From NCBI RefSeq assembly GCF_900105115.1, contig NZ_FNRV01000001.1, positions 3,519,501 to 3,583,500 on the forward strand: 64,000 nucleotides of DNA, given 5' to 3'. Positions 35,779 to 47,158 of the stretch are shown one piece after another (the stretch's first letter is position 1; each line of letters begins with the position of its first letter). The notes below the pieces were generated by a model. That model was not told where the DNA came from and ran no database searches. It worked only from the letters and a program-made list of their open reading frames with translations. The stretch comes from Pseudomonas mohnii (lineage in GTDB: Bacteria; Pseudomonadota; Gammaproteobacteria; Pseudomonadales; Pseudomonadaceae). The translations under genes and the position numbers were made by a program.

Positions 35779-38001
35779 ATGAATACCGAAGGACTGACTG
35801 AAGTTGCCGTAAAAGACGCTCAACCCGTGGTGGAGCAAATCGCCGAAACCCCTCCGGAATTGGAGCCTGCTCCGCCTGTGGTGGTCGCCGAAACCGTTGT
35901 GGCAGCGCCAGCGATTGTCATTCCAGGCCTGGATGACAGCAGCCTGTACATCCACCGCGAGCTGTCGCAACTGCAATTCAACATCCGCGTGCTGGAACAG
36001 GCGCTGGATGAGTCCTACCCGTTGCTGGAGCGGTTGAAGTTTCTGCTGATCTTCTCCAGCAACCTGGACGAGTTCTTCGAAATTCGCGTGGCCGGCCTGA
36101 AGAAGCAGATCACCTTCGCCCGTGAACAGGCCGGTGCCGACGGTCTGCAACCGCATCAGGCCCTGGCCCGCATCAGTGAGTTGGTGCACGGTCACGTTGA
36201 CCGTCAGTACGCGATCCTCAACGACATTCTGTTGCCGGAACTGGAAAAGCATCAGGTCCGCTTCATTCGTCGCCGGCACTGGACGACCAAGCTCAAGACC
36301 TGGGTTCGCCGCTATTTCCGCGACGAGATCGCCCCGATCATCACCCCGATCGGCCTCGACCCGACGCACCCGTTCCCGTTACTGGTCAACAAGAGCCTGA
36401 ACTTCATTGTCGAGCTCGAAGGCGTCGACGCCTTCGGTCGCGATTCCGGCCTGGCGATCATCCCGGCCCCGCGCCTGCTGCCACGGATCATCAAGGTGCC
36501 GGAAGAAGTCGGCGGCTCCGGCGACAACTATGTGTTCCTGTCGTCGATGATCCACGCTCACGCCGATGACCTGTTCCAGGGCATGAAGGTCAAGGGCTGC
36601 TATCAGTTCCGCCTGACCCGTAACGCCGACCTGGCGCTGGACTCCGAGGATGTCGAGGACTTGGCCCGTGCCCTGCGTGGCGAACTGTTCTCCCGTCGCT
36701 ACGGTGATGCGGTGCGTCTGGAAGTGGCCGATACCTGCCCGAAACACCTGTCCGACTACCTGCTCAAGCAGTTCAACCTGAGCGAGACCGAGCTGTACCA
36801 GGTCAATGGCCCGGTGAACCTGACGCGACTGTTCAGCATCACCGGCCTGGACAGCCAGCGCGAGCTGCAATACCTGCCGTTCACGCCGCAGATCCCGAAA
36901 CTGCTGCAGAACAGCGAAAACATCTTCAGCGTGATCAGCAAGCAGGACATTCTGTTACTGCACCCATTCGAGTCGTTCACCCCGGTGGTCGACCTGCTGC
37001 GTCAGGCGGCAAAAGACCCGCACGTTCTGGCCGTACGCCAGACCCTGTACCGCTCTGGCGCCAACTCGGAAATCGTCGACGCGCTGGTGGATGCCGCGCG
37101 TAACGGCAAGGAAGTCACCGCCGTCATCGAATTGCGCGCGCGGTTCGACGAAGAGTCCAACCTGCAGCTGGCCAGCCGTCTGCAAGCGGCGGGCGCGGTG
37201 GTGATCTACGGCGTGGTCGGCTTCAAGACCCACGCCAAGATGATGCTGATCCTGCGTCGCGAGGCCGGTGAAATCGTGCGTTACGCGCACTTGGGCACGG
37301 GTAACTACCACGCCGGTAACGCCCGCCTGTACACCGACTACAGCCTGCTGACCTCCGACGATGCCTTGTGTGAAGACGTCGGCAAGCTGTTCAGCCAGTT
37401 GATCGGTATGGGTAAGACGTTGCGCATGAAGAAGCTGCTGCATGCGCCGTTCACCCTGAAGAAGGGCATGCTCGACATGATTGCCCGCGAAACCCAGTTC
37501 GCCCTCGACGGCAAACCGGCGCACATCATCGCCAAGTTCAACTCGCTGACCGATCCGAAGATCATCCGCGCGTTGTACAAGGCCAGTCAGTCAGGCGTGC
37601 GCATCGATCTGGTGGTGCGTGGCATGTGCTGCCTGCGGCCGGGCATCGCCGGGGTTTCGCACAACATTCACGTGCGCTCGATCATCGGCCGTTTCCTGGA
37701 ACACACGCGGGTCTTCTATTTCCTCAACGGCGGTGAAGAGCAAATGTTCCTCTCCAGTGCCGACTGGATGGAGCGCAACCTCGACAAGCGCGTCGAGACT
37801 TGCTTCCCGGTAGAAGGCAAGAAGCTGATCATGCGGGTCAAGAAAGAGCTGGAGCTTTATCTCACCGATAACACCCACAGCTGGAGCCTGCAGTCGGACG
37901 GTCGTTACATCCGTAACACGCCAACCGGCAACCAGAACCCGCGTAGCGCCCAGGCGACGTTGCTGGAGCGTTTGGGCAGCCCGATCCTGGCCGTCCGTTA
38001 A
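35779..38001 (+). CDS. ppk: Polyphosphate kinase 1
   Basis: The protein has 740 residues from ATG 35779. The family core starts at about residue 52 ([15 protein letters not shown]) after a Pro/Val-rich extension. The autophosphorylated His485 (GFKTHAKM) and the second essential His642 (EHTRVFYF) are 157 residues apart, as in E. coli PPK (435 and 592). Arg and Lys residues of the ATP pocket are in the surrounding phospholipase-D-like domain. It reversibly transfers the ATP gamma-phosphate to polyphosphate. A GTG one codon upstream is an alternative start. Strong terminator follows. Confidence 0.96.
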   Translation: MNTEGLTEVAVKDAQPVVEQIAETPPELEPAPPVVVAETVVAAPAIVIPGLDDSSLYIHRELSQLQFNIRVLEQALDESYPLLERLKFLLIFSSNLDEFFEIRVAGLKKQITFAREQAGADGLQPHQALARISELVHGHVDRQYAILNDILLPELEKHQVRFIRRRHWTTKLKTWVRRYFRDEIAPIITPIGLDPTHPFPLLVNKSLNFIVELEGVDAFGRDSGLAIIPAPRLLPRIIKVPEEVGGSGDNYVFLSSMIHAHADDLFQGMKVKGCYQFRLTRNADLALDSEDVEDLARALRGELFSRRYGDAVRLEVADTCPKHLSDYLLKQFNLSETELYQVNGPVNLTRLFSITGLDSQRELQYLPFTPQIPKLLQNSENIFSVISKQDILLLHPFESFTPVVDLLRQAAKDPHVLAVRQTLYRSGANSEIVDALVDAARNGKEVTAVIELRARFDEESNLQLASRLQAAGAVVIYGVVGFKTHAKMMLILRREAGEIVRYAHLGTGNYHAGNARLYTDYSLLTSDDALCEDVGKLFSQLIGMGKTLRMKKLLHAPFTLKKGMLDMIARETQFALDGKPAHIIAKFNSLTDPKIIRALYKASQSGVRIDLVVRGMCCLRPGIAGVSHNIHVRSIIGRFLEHTRVFYFLNGGEEQMFLSSADWMERNLDKRVETCFPVEGKKLIMRVKKELELYLTDNTHSWSLQSDGRYIRNTPTGNQNPRSAQATLLERLGSPILAVR

Positions 38002-38017
38002 CGCGGATCAGGTGGAC

Positions 38018-38050
38018 AAAAAAGGGCGATCCAACTGGATCGCCCTTTTT
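38018..38050. terminator. Terminator between ppk and ppx
   Basis: AAAAAGGGCGATCC pairs perfectly with GGATCGCCCTTTTT around four bases, 17 bases after the ppk stop. It may act in both directions. Confidence 0.95.
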
Positions 38051-38105
38051 CATGTGCACTGTGAACGATTATGCGTGCTGCCTGGATAAACGTGTTGCCC
38101 TCAGG

Positions 38106-38135
38106 TTTTTCGCGAGCAAGCTCGCTCCTACAGGG
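38106..38135. repeat. REP palindrome beside ppx
   Basis: TTTTTCGCGAGCAAGCTCGC followed by TCCTACAGGG is a single REP copy just past the ppx stop codon. No inverted partner is nearby. Confidence 0.75.
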
Positions 38136-38137
38136 CT

Positions 38138-39640
38138 CTAGCGGACGCTGAGGACGATGTCGACCCGGGTCAGCCATTCCGCTTCGATGGCGAAATCGGC
38201 CTGGGTCAGTTGGTTTTCGTCCAGCCAGTTTTCCGGGAACACCACTTCCAGGCTGTTGCCATTGGCATTCAGTTCCACCTGAGGCATTTGCTGGGTGCCG
38301 CGGATGTGATGGAACAGGATCGCGAAGCGCAGCAGCACGCACAGGCGAATCAGCTTGATGCCGTCATCGCCGAAATCGGCAAACTTGTCCTTGGGAATGT
38401 TGCGTCGGTGGCCGCGCACCAGTAGCGCGAGCATCAATTGGTCTTCGCGGGAGAAGCCGGCCAGGTCCGAGTGTTCGATCAGGTAGGCGCCATGCTTGTG
38501 GTACTGGTAGTGGGCGATGTCCAGACCCACTTCATGGACCTTGGCGGCCCAGCCGAGGAGTTCGCGCCAGACACCGTCTTCCAGATCCCAATCCTTGGCC
38601 ACCTGATCGAACGCATGCAGGGCCTTGCGCTCGACCCGCACCGCTTGTTCCAGATCGACGTGGTAGCGCTCCATCAGCGAGGTAAGGGTGCGCTCGCGCA
38701 CGTCTTCGTGATGATGGCGACCCAGCAGGTCGTAGAGCACGCCTTCACGCAGCGCGCCTTCACAATGGTCCATGCGTTGCAGTTCGAGGGCGTCGAAAAT
38801 GGCTTCGAGAATCGCCAGGCCGGCCGGGAAAATGGCTCGACGGTCCGGTTTGATGCCTTCGAAGTCGATTTTATCGACGTCGCCGAGCTTGATCAGTTTG
38901 CGCTTGAGCCAGGCCAGGCCCTCGGCGTTCACTTCCCCCGTGCCGTGACCGCCCGCCTTCAGCGCCAGGCCGATGGCGCGGATGGTGCCCGAGGAGCCGA
39001 TGGCTTCATCCCAGGTCAGGCGATGCAGGGCGTGTTCGATGCTCATGATCTCCAGCCGCGCCGCCGTGTACGCCTGGGCGTAGCGGGCCGGGGTGATCTT
39101 GCCGTCCTTGAAGTAGCGCTGGGTGAAGCTGACGCAGCCCATCTGCAGGCTTTCGCGCAGCAGGGGTTCGAAACGCTGGCCGATGATGAACTCGGTACTG
39201 CCGCCGCCGATGTCGGCCACGAGGCGTTTGCCCGGGGTGTCGGCGAGGGTGTGGGAGACGCCCAGATAGATCAGGCGCGCTTCTTCACGGCCGGAAATGA
39301 CTTCCACCGGATGGCCGAGTATCTTTTCGGCGCGGTGGATGAATTCAGCCCGGTTGCGGGCTTCGCGCAGGGCGTTGGTGCCAACGATGCGCACAGCGCC
39401 CAGTGGCATACCGTTTATCAGTTGGGCGAAGCGTTTCAGGCAATCGAGTCCGCGCTGCATCGATTCTTCGCTGAGCTTGCGCTCCTCGTCGATGCCGGCC
39501 GCCAGCTGAACCTTCTCCCCGAGACGTTCGAGAATGCGGATCTCGCCGTTCTGGGCCTTGGCCACGACCATGTGAAAGCTGTTGGAGCCCAGGTCGATTG
39601 CGGCGATCAAGGACAGATTCTTGGCTTGGGATTGCGGCAT
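38138..39640 (-). CDS. ppx: Exopolyphosphatase / guanosine pentaphosphatase family
   Basis: The protein has 500 residues from ATG 39640 ([21 protein letters not shown]). The ASKHA phosphate loops are [15 protein letters not shown] and [14 protein letters not shown]; the catalytic Glu is in the stretch [16 protein letters not shown]-terminal HD-like domain covers about 320-500. It removes terminal phosphate from polyphosphate and, in some species, from pppGpp. An earlier in-frame start would add 44 residues not conserved in the family. It faces ppk tail-to-tail, the usual Pseudomonas pairing. Confidence 0.95.
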   Translation of the reverse strand: MPQSQAKNLSLIAAIDLGSNSFHMVVAKAQNGEIRILERLGEKVQLAAGIDEERKLSEESMQRGLDCLKRFAQLINGMPLGAVRIVGTNALREARNRAEFIHRAEKILGHPVEVISGREEARLIYLGVSHTLADTPGKRLVADIGGGSTEFIIGQRFEPLLRESLQMGCVSFTQRYFKDGKITPARYAQAYTAARLEIMSIEHALHRLTWDEAIGSSGTIRAIGLALKAGGHGTGEVNAEGLAWLKRKLIKLGDVDKIDFEGIKPDRRAIFPAGLAILEAIFDALELQRMDHCEGALREGVLYDLLGRHHHEDVRERTLTSLMERYHVDLEQAVRVERKALHAFDQVAKDWDLEDGVWRELLGWAAKVHEVGLDIAHYQYHKHGAYLIEHSDLAGFSREDQLMLALLVRGHRRNIPKDKFADFGDDGIKLIRLCVLLRFAILFHHIRGTQQMPQVELNANGNSLEVVFPENWLDENQLTQADFAIEAEWLTRVDIVLSVR

Positions 39641-39732
39641 GGTCAGGCTCTCGGTCGATAACCCTGCCATCGTGCCACGATCAAAGGCTGCCGCCAACGC
39701 GCAGTGATCAAAGCGTTGATCCTGCGCATACC

Positions 39733-39762
39733 TGTGGCGAAGGGGTAGGCCCCCTCGCCACA
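39733..39762. repeat. REP-type hairpin between ppx and the ABC transporter
   Basis: TGTGGCGAAGGGG and CCCCTCGCCACA form a near-perfect stem around TAGGC. It lies six bases beyond the stop of the minus-strand ATPase gene, where it could help end that transcript. Confidence 0.75.
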
Positions 39763-39768
39763 GATAGT

Positions 39769-40506
39769 TCAACCAGCCGCTTCCACCGTCCCGATGAAAT
39801 TCGCCAGCTCCGCCGTCTGCGGATTGGCGAACAGCACTTTCGGATCCCCCACTTCATGCACCTTGCCCTGATGCATGAACACCAACTTATCCCCAACCTC
39901 CCGGGCAAAGCGCATTTCGTGGGTGACCATGATCAGCGTCATGCCCTCCCTGGCCAGTTGCCGGACCACGCTGAGCACTTCGTTGACCAGCTCCGGGTCC
40001 AGCGCCGAGGTGATTTCATCGCACAGCAGTACTTTCGGTGACATCGCCAGCGCACGGGCAATCGCCACGCGTTGTTGCTGCCCACCGGACAGTCGATCAG
40101 GGAAGGCATCGAATTTCTCTCCCAGCCCGACGCGTTCCAGCATCTGCCGCGCCAGCTCGGCGGCCTTGGCTTTCGGCACTTTCTGCACCACTTGCGGCGC
40201 GAGCATCACGTTTTCGCCCACCGTCAGGTGCGGGAACAGGTTGAACTGCTGGAACACCATGCCGACTTTTTGCCGCAGGCTGCGCAGGTCCGCGCGGGCG
40301 GCGTCGAGGTATTCGCCGTCGACTTCGATGACGCCGTCGTTGATCGATTCCAGACCGTTCAGGGTGCGCAGCAGGGTCGATTTACCCGAGCCGCTGCGCC
40401 CGATGATTGCCACCACCTGGCCTTCCTCGACACTCAGGTCGATGCCTTTGAGCACATGGTGATCGCCGTAATATTTATGCAGGGCGGAAATTCTAAGCAG
40501 AGGCAT
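39769..40506 (-). CDS. Polar amino-acid ABC transporter, ATP-binding protein
   Basis: The protein has 245 residues from ATG 40506 ([14 protein letters not shown]), with AAGGAGA upstream. Walker A is GRSGSGKST, the Q-loop [12 protein letters not shown], the signature LSGGQQQR and Walker [15 protein letters not shown], where Ile replaces the common Pro; this variant occurs in the GlnQ/HisP-type family. H-loop: VTHEMRFA. It is the last gene of the transporter operon SBP-permease-permease-ATPase and overlaps the second permease gene by 14 bases. Confidence 0.94.
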   Translation of the reverse strand: MPLLRISALHKYYGDHHVLKGIDLSVEEGQVVAIIGRSGSGKSTLLRTLNGLESINDGVIEVDGEYLDAARADLRSLRQKVGMVFQQFNLFPHLTVGENVMLAPQVVQKVPKAKAAELARQMLERVGLGEKFDAFPDRLSGGQQQRVAIARALAMSPKVLLCDEITSALDPELVNEVLSVVRQLAREGMTLIMVTHEMRFAREVGDKLVFMHQGKVHEVGDPKVLFANPQTAELANFIGTVEAAG

Positions 40507-41143
40507 GCAGTCTCCTTTCCAGGTAGCGCGCACTGAGGGACAAGGGGTAGCAGAGCAAGAAGTAGCCGAGGGCGACGAGGCCGTAGACCATGAACGGTTC
40601 GAAGGTGGCGTTGGCGAGCATGCCGCCGGTTTTGGTCAGCTCGGTGAAGCCGATGATCGAGGTCACGGCGGTGCCTTTGACCACCTGCACCGAGAAGCCC
40701 ACGGTCGGCGCCACGGCGATGCGCAGTGCCTGCGGCAGGATGACGTAGCGCAACTGTTCAAGCCGGCTCAGCGCCAGGCTGGACGAGGCTTCCCACTGGC
40801 CGTTGGGGATCGACTCGACGCAACCACGCCAGATCTCCGCCAGATAAGCGCTGGTGAACAGGGTCAAGGCGAGTGCTGCTGCCGCCCACGGCGAAATCTC
40901 CACCCCGGCCAACGCCACGCCGAAGAACACCAGAAACAGCTGCATCAGCAGCGGCGTGCCCTGGAACAGTTCGATGTAGGTGCGGGCGAAATTGCGTGGC
41001 AGGGGATTGTCCGAGAGGCGCATCACCATGATCAGCAGCCCGATCAAGCCGCCACCGATGAACGCCACCAGTGATAGCGCCAGCGTCCATTGCAGGCCTG
41101 TGAGCAGGTTGCGCACGATGTCCAGGAAGGTGAAATCGCTCAT
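40493..41143 (-). CDS. Polar amino-acid ABC transporter permease (second subunit)
   Basis: The protein has 216 residues from ATG 41143 (MSDFTFLDIVRNLLTG), with about five helices. The EAA-like loop SSSLALSRLEQLRYVILPQALR couples to the ATPase, and YIELFQGTPLLMQLFLVFFG is the HisMQ-type segment. It overlaps the first permease gene by four bases (ATGA), so these two subunits are translationally coupled. An upstream start would add 27 residues that read through the previous gene; I rejected it. Confidence 0.93.
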   Translation of the reverse strand: MSDFTFLDIVRNLLTGLQWTLALSLVAFIGGGLIGLLIMVMRLSDNPLPRNFARTYIELFQGTPLLMQLFLVFFGVALAGVEISPWAAAALALTLFTSAYLAEIWRGCVESIPNGQWEASSSLALSRLEQLRYVILPQALRIAVAPTVGFSVQVVKGTAVTSIIGFTELTKTGGMLANATFEPFMVYGLVALGYFLLCYPLSLSARYLERRLHASA

Positions 41144-41820
41144 CGGCGGCTCCTTGCGCTGTTTCTTGCGACAAACCGATGACCGATCCAGTTGAGCAAC
41201 TGGCGGATCAGCAGGGCCATGCACAGGTAGATCAGCGTGGTCAGGGCATAGGTTTCAAAGGCGCGGAAGTTGCGCGACTGAATAAAGTTGGCGGCGAAGC
41301 TCAGCTCTTCGGTAGCGATCTGCGAACACACCGCCGAACCGAGCATGACGATGATGATCTGGCTGCTCAGGGCTGGCCAGACTTTGCCCAGCGCGGGCAG
41401 TAGCACCACGTGACGGAAGGCTTCGAAGCGCGTCATCGCCAATGCCGCCGCGGCTTCCAGTTGACCCCGTGGAATCGCCTGAATGCCGGCGCGGATGATC
41501 TCGGTGGAGTACGCGCCCAGGTTGATCACCATCGCCAGCACCGCGGCCTGCCATTCGGAAATCTGCAGGCCCAGCGACGGCAGGCCGAAGAAGATGAAAA
41601 ACAGCTGCACCAGGAATGGCGTGTTGCGGATCAACTCGACATAGACGCCGAAAATCCCGGCGAACGGGCGGATGTTCCACGCCCGCACCAACGCGCCCAC
41701 GATGCCGAGGCTCACCCCGAGCACCGCGCCGATGGCCGTCAGCTCAAGGGTGAACAGCGCACCGCGCAGCAGCAGATCGGTGTTTTGCACCACCGGCAGG
41801 AAATCGAACTGATAAGCCAT
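41140..41820 (-). CDS. Polar amino-acid ABC transporter permease (first subunit)
   Basis: The protein has 226 residues with about five helices. Family segments are ELIRNTPFLVQLFFIFFGLP and the EAA loop AAALAMTRFEAFRHVVLLPA. Together with the next permease it forms the heterodimeric pore of a HisMQ-type importer. It starts 22 bases after the binding-protein gene stop. Confidence 0.93.
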   Translation of the reverse strand: MAYQFDFLPVVQNTDLLLRGALFTLELTAIGAVLGVSLGIVGALVRAWNIRPFAGIFGVYVELIRNTPFLVQLFFIFFGLPSLGLQISEWQAAVLAMVINLGAYSTEIIRAGIQAIPRGQLEAAAALAMTRFEAFRHVVLLPALGKVWPALSSQIIIVMLGSAVCSQIATEELSFAANFIQSRNFRAFETYALTTLIYLCMALLIRQLLNWIGHRFVARNSARSRR

Positions 41821-41842
41821 ATAGGGGCTCCTGCACGCAGAG

Positions 41843-42628
41843 TCAGAGGTCGGCCGGCAGCGGTTCTTTGAGCCAGGTCAGGGCGTTTTTCTCCAGGGCG
41901 CCATCGCCCTTGGCGGTGACGAGGATCTGGTTGACCTTGTCCAGCAGTGCCGGCTCGTTCTTGTTCACGCCGACATAGACCGGCGAATCCTTGAGCTTCA
42001 CTTTCAGCGCCGGCACGCGTTTCGGGCTTTTCTCGCTGATCGCCACCATCACCACGTTGCCGCTGGCGATCAGGTCGACCTGACCGGCCAGGTAAGCGGC
42101 GATGGTCGAGTTGTTGTCCTCGAAACGCTTGATGGTCACGCCTTCGGGGGCGACCTTGGTCAGTTCGATGTCTTCGATGGCGCCACGGGTGACGCTGATG
42201 GTTTTGCCCTTGAGATCGTCCAGGCTCTTGACGTTGGCGTCTGGCGGGCCGAACACGGCCAGGTAGAACGGCGCGTAGGCCCGGGAGAAGTCGATGACTT
42301 TTTCACGTTCGGGGTTCTTGCCGAGGCTGGAGATCACCAGATCCACCTTGCCGGTGGTCAGGAACGGGATCCGGTTGGTGCTGTTGACCGGCGTCAGCTC
42401 GAGTTTGACCTTGAGCTGGTCGGCCAGCAGCTTCGCGGTGTCGATGTCGAGGCCCCGTGGCTTCATGTCCGGGCCGACTGAGCCGAAGGGCGGAAAGTCC
42501 TGAGGCACGGCGACTTTGAGGACGCCACGCTTGAGCACATCTTCCAGGCCGTCGGCGTGGGCGGGTGCCTGGCTCAGCATCAGGCTGGCAAACAGGGCAG
42601 CGAGTAGGGCGCTGTAACGCTGGATCAT
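41843..42628 (-). CDS. Amino-acid ABC transporter substrate-binding protein
   Basis: The protein has 261 residues from ATG 42628, with GGAG upstream. The signal peptide (MIQRYSALLAALFASLMLSQ) is cut after APAHA; the mature part is a family 3 solute-binding fold with LKVAVPQDFPPFGSVG, the RGLDIDTAKLLAD segment and VDLVISSLGKNPER. The ligand-binding Arg and Asp regions typical of polar amino acids are present (VTRGAIEDIEL, LVAYLAGQVDLI-like segment). The exact amino acid is unknown. First gene of the operon. Confidence 0.93.
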   Translation of the reverse strand: MIQRYSALLAALFASLMLSQAPAHADGLEDVLKRGVLKVAVPQDFPPFGSVGPDMKPRGLDIDTAKLLADQLKVKLELTPVNSTNRIPFLTTGKVDLVISSLGKNPEREKVIDFSRAYAPFYLAVFGPPDANVKSLDDLKGKTISVTRGAIEDIELTKVAPEGVTIKRFEDNNSTIAAYLAGQVDLIASGNVVMVAISEKSPKRVPALKVKLKDSPVYVGVNKNEPALLDKVNQILVTAKGDGALEKNALTWLKEPLPADL

Positions 42629-42708
42629 GGCAAATCTCCGAATCGGCGAGGAGTAATTTCTGCGATTCGACAGAGCACGGGGCATGCCAAGATAGGGTTT
42701 TCCGGCTG

Positions 42709-42751
42709 CCAGACCGCGGTTTTACTGGTCTGGCAAGGTCTTACTGGTCTG
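42709..42751. promoter_or_regulatory. Candidate operator between transporter and FadR-type regulator
   Basis: TTACTGGTCTG occurs twice as a direct repeat (42722-42732 and 42741-42751), 19 bases apart. CCAGACC (42709-42715) is the inverted copy of GGTCTGG in the first unit (42727-42733). FadR-type GntR regulators bind GT..AC-type palindromes in such divergent regions, so autoregulation plus control of the transporter is inferred. Confidence 0.55.
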
Positions 42752-42884
42752 AACAGTCAGGTGTTGTTTCGCACCTCGATGGCGCATCTGTGAAAATCGC
42801 CGAACCCCCATGGGGCACGACTTGCCGGACGCCGTGAATAGCTTTACAACTACCCGCACATTGGCCTGGTTCGTCTGGAAAACC

Positions 42885-43592
42885 ATGAATTCGATCTCCC
42901 GCGCCGTACCTGAAGTGGCGCTGCAAGCCATCCGCAAACTGATCACCGAACAGGGTTTCGGTCCGGGCGATGCCTTGCCCTCGCAACGGGACCTGGCGGT
43001 GCAATTGGGGGTCAGTCGGGCGTCGTTGCGCGAGGCGTTATCGTCGCTCAGTGCGCTGGGGGTCATCAGCATCCAGCCGGGCAAAGGCGTGTTCGTGCAG
43101 TCGCCCGTGGAACTGCCGCGAGGCGAGGGCGCGCCGAGCTGGCCGTTCGCGGCCCAGGCTTCGCCGCTGGATATCTTTCAATTGCGCTATGCGCTGGAGG
43201 GGTTTGCTGCGGGGCTGGCTGCCGTGACCTTGAGCACCGATGAGCTTGATGTGCTGGAAGATAATGTTGCCGCCATGCGCAACGAACTGAAGGCCGGGGA
43301 CTTTGAGGCCGCGGCGCGCCTGGACTTCGAATTCCATCGGCGCATTCTGCTCGCCAGCGGCAACCAGGCGATGCTGAGCATCCTGACCGCCAGTGCCGAC
43401 ATCTTCCTGGAAAGCCAGAAACTACCGTTCATCCGGGCCGAGCGGGCCATGGAGACCTGGCAGGAGCACCGTAAAATCCTTCGTGCGCTGGCCCGGCGGG
43501 CCTCGGGCGCCGCCCAGAAAGCCATGCATGAGCATGTGCGCAATGCCGCCCTGCGCACTGGAATCGCTTTCGTCGCTCCCGCCATGACGTGA
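42885..43592 (+). CDS. FadR-subfamily GntR transcriptional regulator
   Basis: The protein has 235 residues from ATG 42885 (MNSISRAVPEVALQAIRKL). The N-terminal winged helix has GDALPSQRDLAVQLGVSR and ASLREALSSLSALGVI; the C-terminal FCD domain has DEFRRILLASGN-like LDFEFHRRILLASGNQ with metal-binding His and the conserved HRKILRAL. FCD domains bind small organic acids or amino-acid derivatives. An upstream in-frame start would add 25 residues in the operator region. It is divergent from the transporter it likely controls. Confidence 0.9.
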   Translation: MNSISRAVPEVALQAIRKLITEQGFGPGDALPSQRDLAVQLGVSRASLREALSSLSALGVISIQPGKGVFVQSPVELPRGEGAPSWPFAAQASPLDIFQLRYALEGFAAGLAAVTLSTDELDVLEDNVAAMRNELKAGDFEAAARLDFEFHRRILLASGNQAMLSILTASADIFLESQKLPFIRAERAMETWQEHRKILRALARRASGAAQKAMHEHVRNAALRTGIAFVAPAMT

Positions 43593-43647
43593 CTTGGGCT
43601 ATACCCAAACTCATGTAACACCATAGCGAGACTCAATCATCTGCGGC

Positions 43648-43676
43648 TTCCTGAACACGGGAAGGGCGGCTATGAT
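43648..43676 (+). promoter_or_regulatory. Candidate trxA promoter
   Basis: TTCCTG, 17 bases, TATGAT (43671-43676), 36 bases before the trxA ATG. The -10 is good. Confidence 0.55.
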
Positions 43677-43711
43677 GGGCCACGTTTTTGCTTACAACCC
43701 CGGAGAATTCC

Positions 43712-44041
43712 ATGAGCAGCGATCTTATCAAACACGTTAGCGACGCTAGCTTCGAGGCCGACGTACTCAAGGCTGAAGGCGCTGTACTGGTCGATTACTG
43801 GGCTGAATGGTGTGGCCCTTGCAAAATGATCGCTCCTGTTCTGGACGAAATTGCCGAGACTTACAAAGGCAAGCTGACCGTTGCCAAACTGAACATCGAC
43901 GAAAACCAGGAAACCCCGGCCAAGCATGGCGTGCGTGGCATTCCGACCCTGATGCTGTTCAAGAACGGCAACGTTGAAGCGACCAAGGTCGGCGCGCTGT
44001 CGAAGTCGCAGTTGGCGGCCTTCCTCGACGCCAACATCTAA
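43712..44041 (+). CDS. trxA: Thioredoxin 1
   Basis: The protein has 109 residues. The active site WCGPC (Cys34, Cys37) lies after VDYWAE, and the cis-Pro is in RGIPTLMLF. It is the general cytoplasmic disulfide reductase, reduced by TrxB. GGAG lies upstream; eight earlier residues in the frame are not part of the protein. A strong terminator follows, and rho is next, as in E. coli (trxA-rho). Confidence 0.97.
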   Translation: MSSDLIKHVSDASFEADVLKAEGAVLVDYWAEWCGPCKMIAPVLDEIAETYKGKLTVAKLNIDENQETPAKHGVRGIPTLMLFKNGNVEATKVGALSKSQLAAFLDANI

Positions 44042-44061
44042 GCGTCGATGTCGTGTTATTG

Positions 44062-44092
44062 AAAAAGGCCCCGCAAATTGCGGGGCCTTTTT
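44062..44092 (+). terminator. Rho-independent terminator of trxA
   Basis: AAAAAGGCCCCGCAA pairs with TTGCGGGGCCTTTTT around one base, giving a 13-15 bp stem. Confidence 0.95.
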
Positions 44093-44289
44093 CGTTGCTG
44101 AGGGCTAGACGCTCCGAAACTCAGGTGTTACATTCGGCCCCGCACTGGTTTCTCCAGTGCCCCCTGCTAGCCGTCGCCGACGCTCTCCTTTTCGAATAAG
44201 TACGCGATCCTGTCGCCTTCTCTGCGGCGCGGCCTCATTAAGCCAAAAGCTTAATTTCCCCCCTCCATAAATGATTACGTCATTCCTAT
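44093..44289 (+). promoter_or_regulatory. Leader of rho, C-rich
   Basis: This 197-base leader has no open frame of note. It contains C/T-rich, G-poor stretches (for example CTCTCCTTTTCGAAT near 44184-44198 and TTTCCCCCCTCC near 44256-44267) like rut sites. In E. coli, Rho represses its own gene through its leader, so autoregulation is likely. No convincing Shine-Dalgarno precedes the rho ATG. Confidence 0.45.
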
Positions 44290-45549
<1,260 letters not shown>

Positions 45550-45566
45550 GTCGGTCAGGTCTGCAG

Positions 45567-45589
45567 AAGCCGGGGAAACCCGGCTTTTT
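45567..45589 (+). terminator. Rho-independent terminator of rho
   Basis: AAGCCGGG pairs with CCCGGCTT around a GAAA tetraloop and runs into TTTTT. Confidence 0.9.
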
Positions 45590-45623
45590 GCTATCTGATT
45601 TTTGATCAAACGCCAGTTCGTGG

Positions 45624-45652
45624 TTCTGAACCGAAGGGTTCGGCGCTAAACT
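45624..45652 (+). promoter_or_regulatory. Candidate ubiD promoter
   Basis: TTCTGA, 17 bases, TAAACT (45647-45652), 40 bases before the ubiD ATG. Confidence 0.45.
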
Positions 45653-45691
45653 GCCAGCCCCCGAACGCCACGGCCAAAACGAGGCTCACGC

Positions 45692-47158
45692 ATGCAGTAT
45701 CGCGACTTGCGCGACTTTATCAGCGGCCTGGAACAGCGCGGAGAACTCAAGCGCATCCAGGTTCCGGTGTCCCCTGTGCTGGAAATGACCGAGGTCTGTG
45801 ACCGTACGCTACGTGCCAAGGGCCCGGCACTGTTATTCGAAAAACCAACCGGTTACGACATTCCAGTGCTCGGCAACCTGTTCGGGACGCCTGAGCGCGT
45901 CGCACTGGGCATGGGCGCGGAGGCGGTCAGCGAGCTGCGCGAAATCGGCAAGCTTCTGGCGTTCCTCAAGGAGCCCGAGCCGCCGAAGGGGCTGAAAGAT
46001 GCCTGGTCCAAGCTGCCGATCTTCCGCAAGATCATCTCGATGGCGCCCAAAGTCGTCAAAGATGCCATTTGCCAGGAAGTGGTCATTGAAGGCGGCGATG
46101 TCGATCTTGCCATGTTGCCGGTACAGACCTGTTGGCCTGGCGACGTTGCCCCGCTGATCACCTGGGGCCTGACCGTCACCAAGGGCCCGAACAAGGATCG
46201 CCAGAACCTCGGTATCTATCGCCAGCAAGTGATTGGCCGCAACAAGGTCATCATGCGTTGGTTGAGCCATCGTGGTGGCGCGCTGGATTACCGTGAATGG
46301 TGCGAGAAGCATCCGGGCCGGCCGTTCCCTGTAGCTGTGGCCCTGGGCGCCGATCCCGCGACCATTCTCGGCGCCGTGACCCCGGTGCCCGATAGCCTCT
46401 CAGAGTACGCCTTTGCCGGCCTGCTGCGCGGTAACCGAACCGAGCTGGTGAAGTGCCGTGGCAACGACCTGCAAGTACCGGCCACGGCTGAAATCATCCT
46501 TGAAGGCGTGATTCATCCAGGCGAAATGGCAGACGAAGGTCCGTATGGCGACCACACCGGCTACTACAACGAAGTCGACAGCTTCCCGGTGTTCACGGTC
46601 GAGCGCATTACCCACCGCGTCAAGCCGATTTACCACAGCACCTACACCGGGCGTCCACCGGATGAACCGGCGATTCTCGGGGTGGCGCTGAACGAAGTAT
46701 TCGTGCCGATCCTGCAGAAGCAGTTCCCGGAGATCACCGATTTCTACCTGCCGCCTGAAGGTTGCTCGTATCGCATGGCCGTCGTGACCATGAAGAAGTC
46801 GTATCCGGGCCACGCCAAGCGGGTAATGCTCGGCGTCTGGTCGTTTTTGCGACAGTTCATGTACACCAAGTTCGTTATCGTCACTGACGACGATATCAAC
46901 GCACGGGACTGGAACGACGTGATCTGGGCCATCACCACGCGCATGGACCCCAAGCGCGACACGGTGATGATCGAAAACACGCCGATCGACTACCTCGACT
47001 TCGCCTCTCCGGTGTCCGGCCTGGGCTCGAAGATGGGACTCGATGCCACGCATAAGTGGCCGGGCGAAACGACGCGGGAGTGGGGTCGGGTCATCATCAA
47101 GGACGAAGCCGTGACCAAACGGATCGATGCCATCTGGAATCAGTTAGGAATAGATTGA
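45692..47158 (+). CDS. ubiD: 4-hydroxy-3-polyprenylbenzoate decarboxylase UbiD
   Basis: The protein has 488 residues. It starts [19 protein letters not shown]. The prFMN-binding conserved segments [13 protein letters not shown] and [13 protein letters not shown], the catalytic E-x-P region ([20 protein letters not shown]) and the C-terminal DPKRDT helix are those of UbiD. It decarboxylates octa/nonaprenyl-4-hydroxybenzoate in ubiquinone synthesis with a prenylated FMN cofactor from UbiX. It overlaps the next gene, an electron-transfer protein, by one base. Confidence 0.96.
   Translation: MQYRDLRDFISGLEQRGELKRIQVPVSPVLEMTEVCDRTLRAKGPALLFEKPTGYDIPVLGNLFGTPERVALGMGAEAVSELREIGKLLAFLKEPEPPKGLKDAWSKLPIFRKIISMAPKVVKDAICQEVVIEGGDVDLAMLPVQTCWPGDVAPLITWGLTVTKGPNKDRQNLGIYRQQVIGRNKVIMRWLSHRGGALDYREWCEKHPGRPFPVAVALGADPATILGAVTPVPDSLSEYAFAGLLRGNRTELVKCRGNDLQVPATAEIILEGVIHPGEMADEGPYGDHTGYYNEVDSFPVFTVERITHRVKPIYHSTYTGRPPDEPAILGVALNEVFVPILQKQFPEITDFYLPPEGCSYRMAVVTMKKSYPGHAKRVMLGVWSFLRQFMYTKFVIVTDDDINARDWNDVIWAITTRMDPKRDTVMIENTPIDYLDFASPVSGLGSKMGLDATHKWPGETTREWGRVIIKDEAVTKRIDAIWNQLGID

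Noticed and set aside
39769..40506. Ile in place of Pro in Walker B of the amino-acid ABC ATPase ([10 protein letters not shown]) as a defect
   Set aside because: The catalytic Asp and Glu, Walker A, signature and H-loop are intact; this substitution occurs in functional members of the family.
45591..45609. CTGATTTTTGATCAAA as an Anr/FNR box before ubiD
   Set aside because: The half-sites are TGAT and ATCA but the spacing does not fit TTGAT-N4-ATCAA, and it follows the rho terminator.
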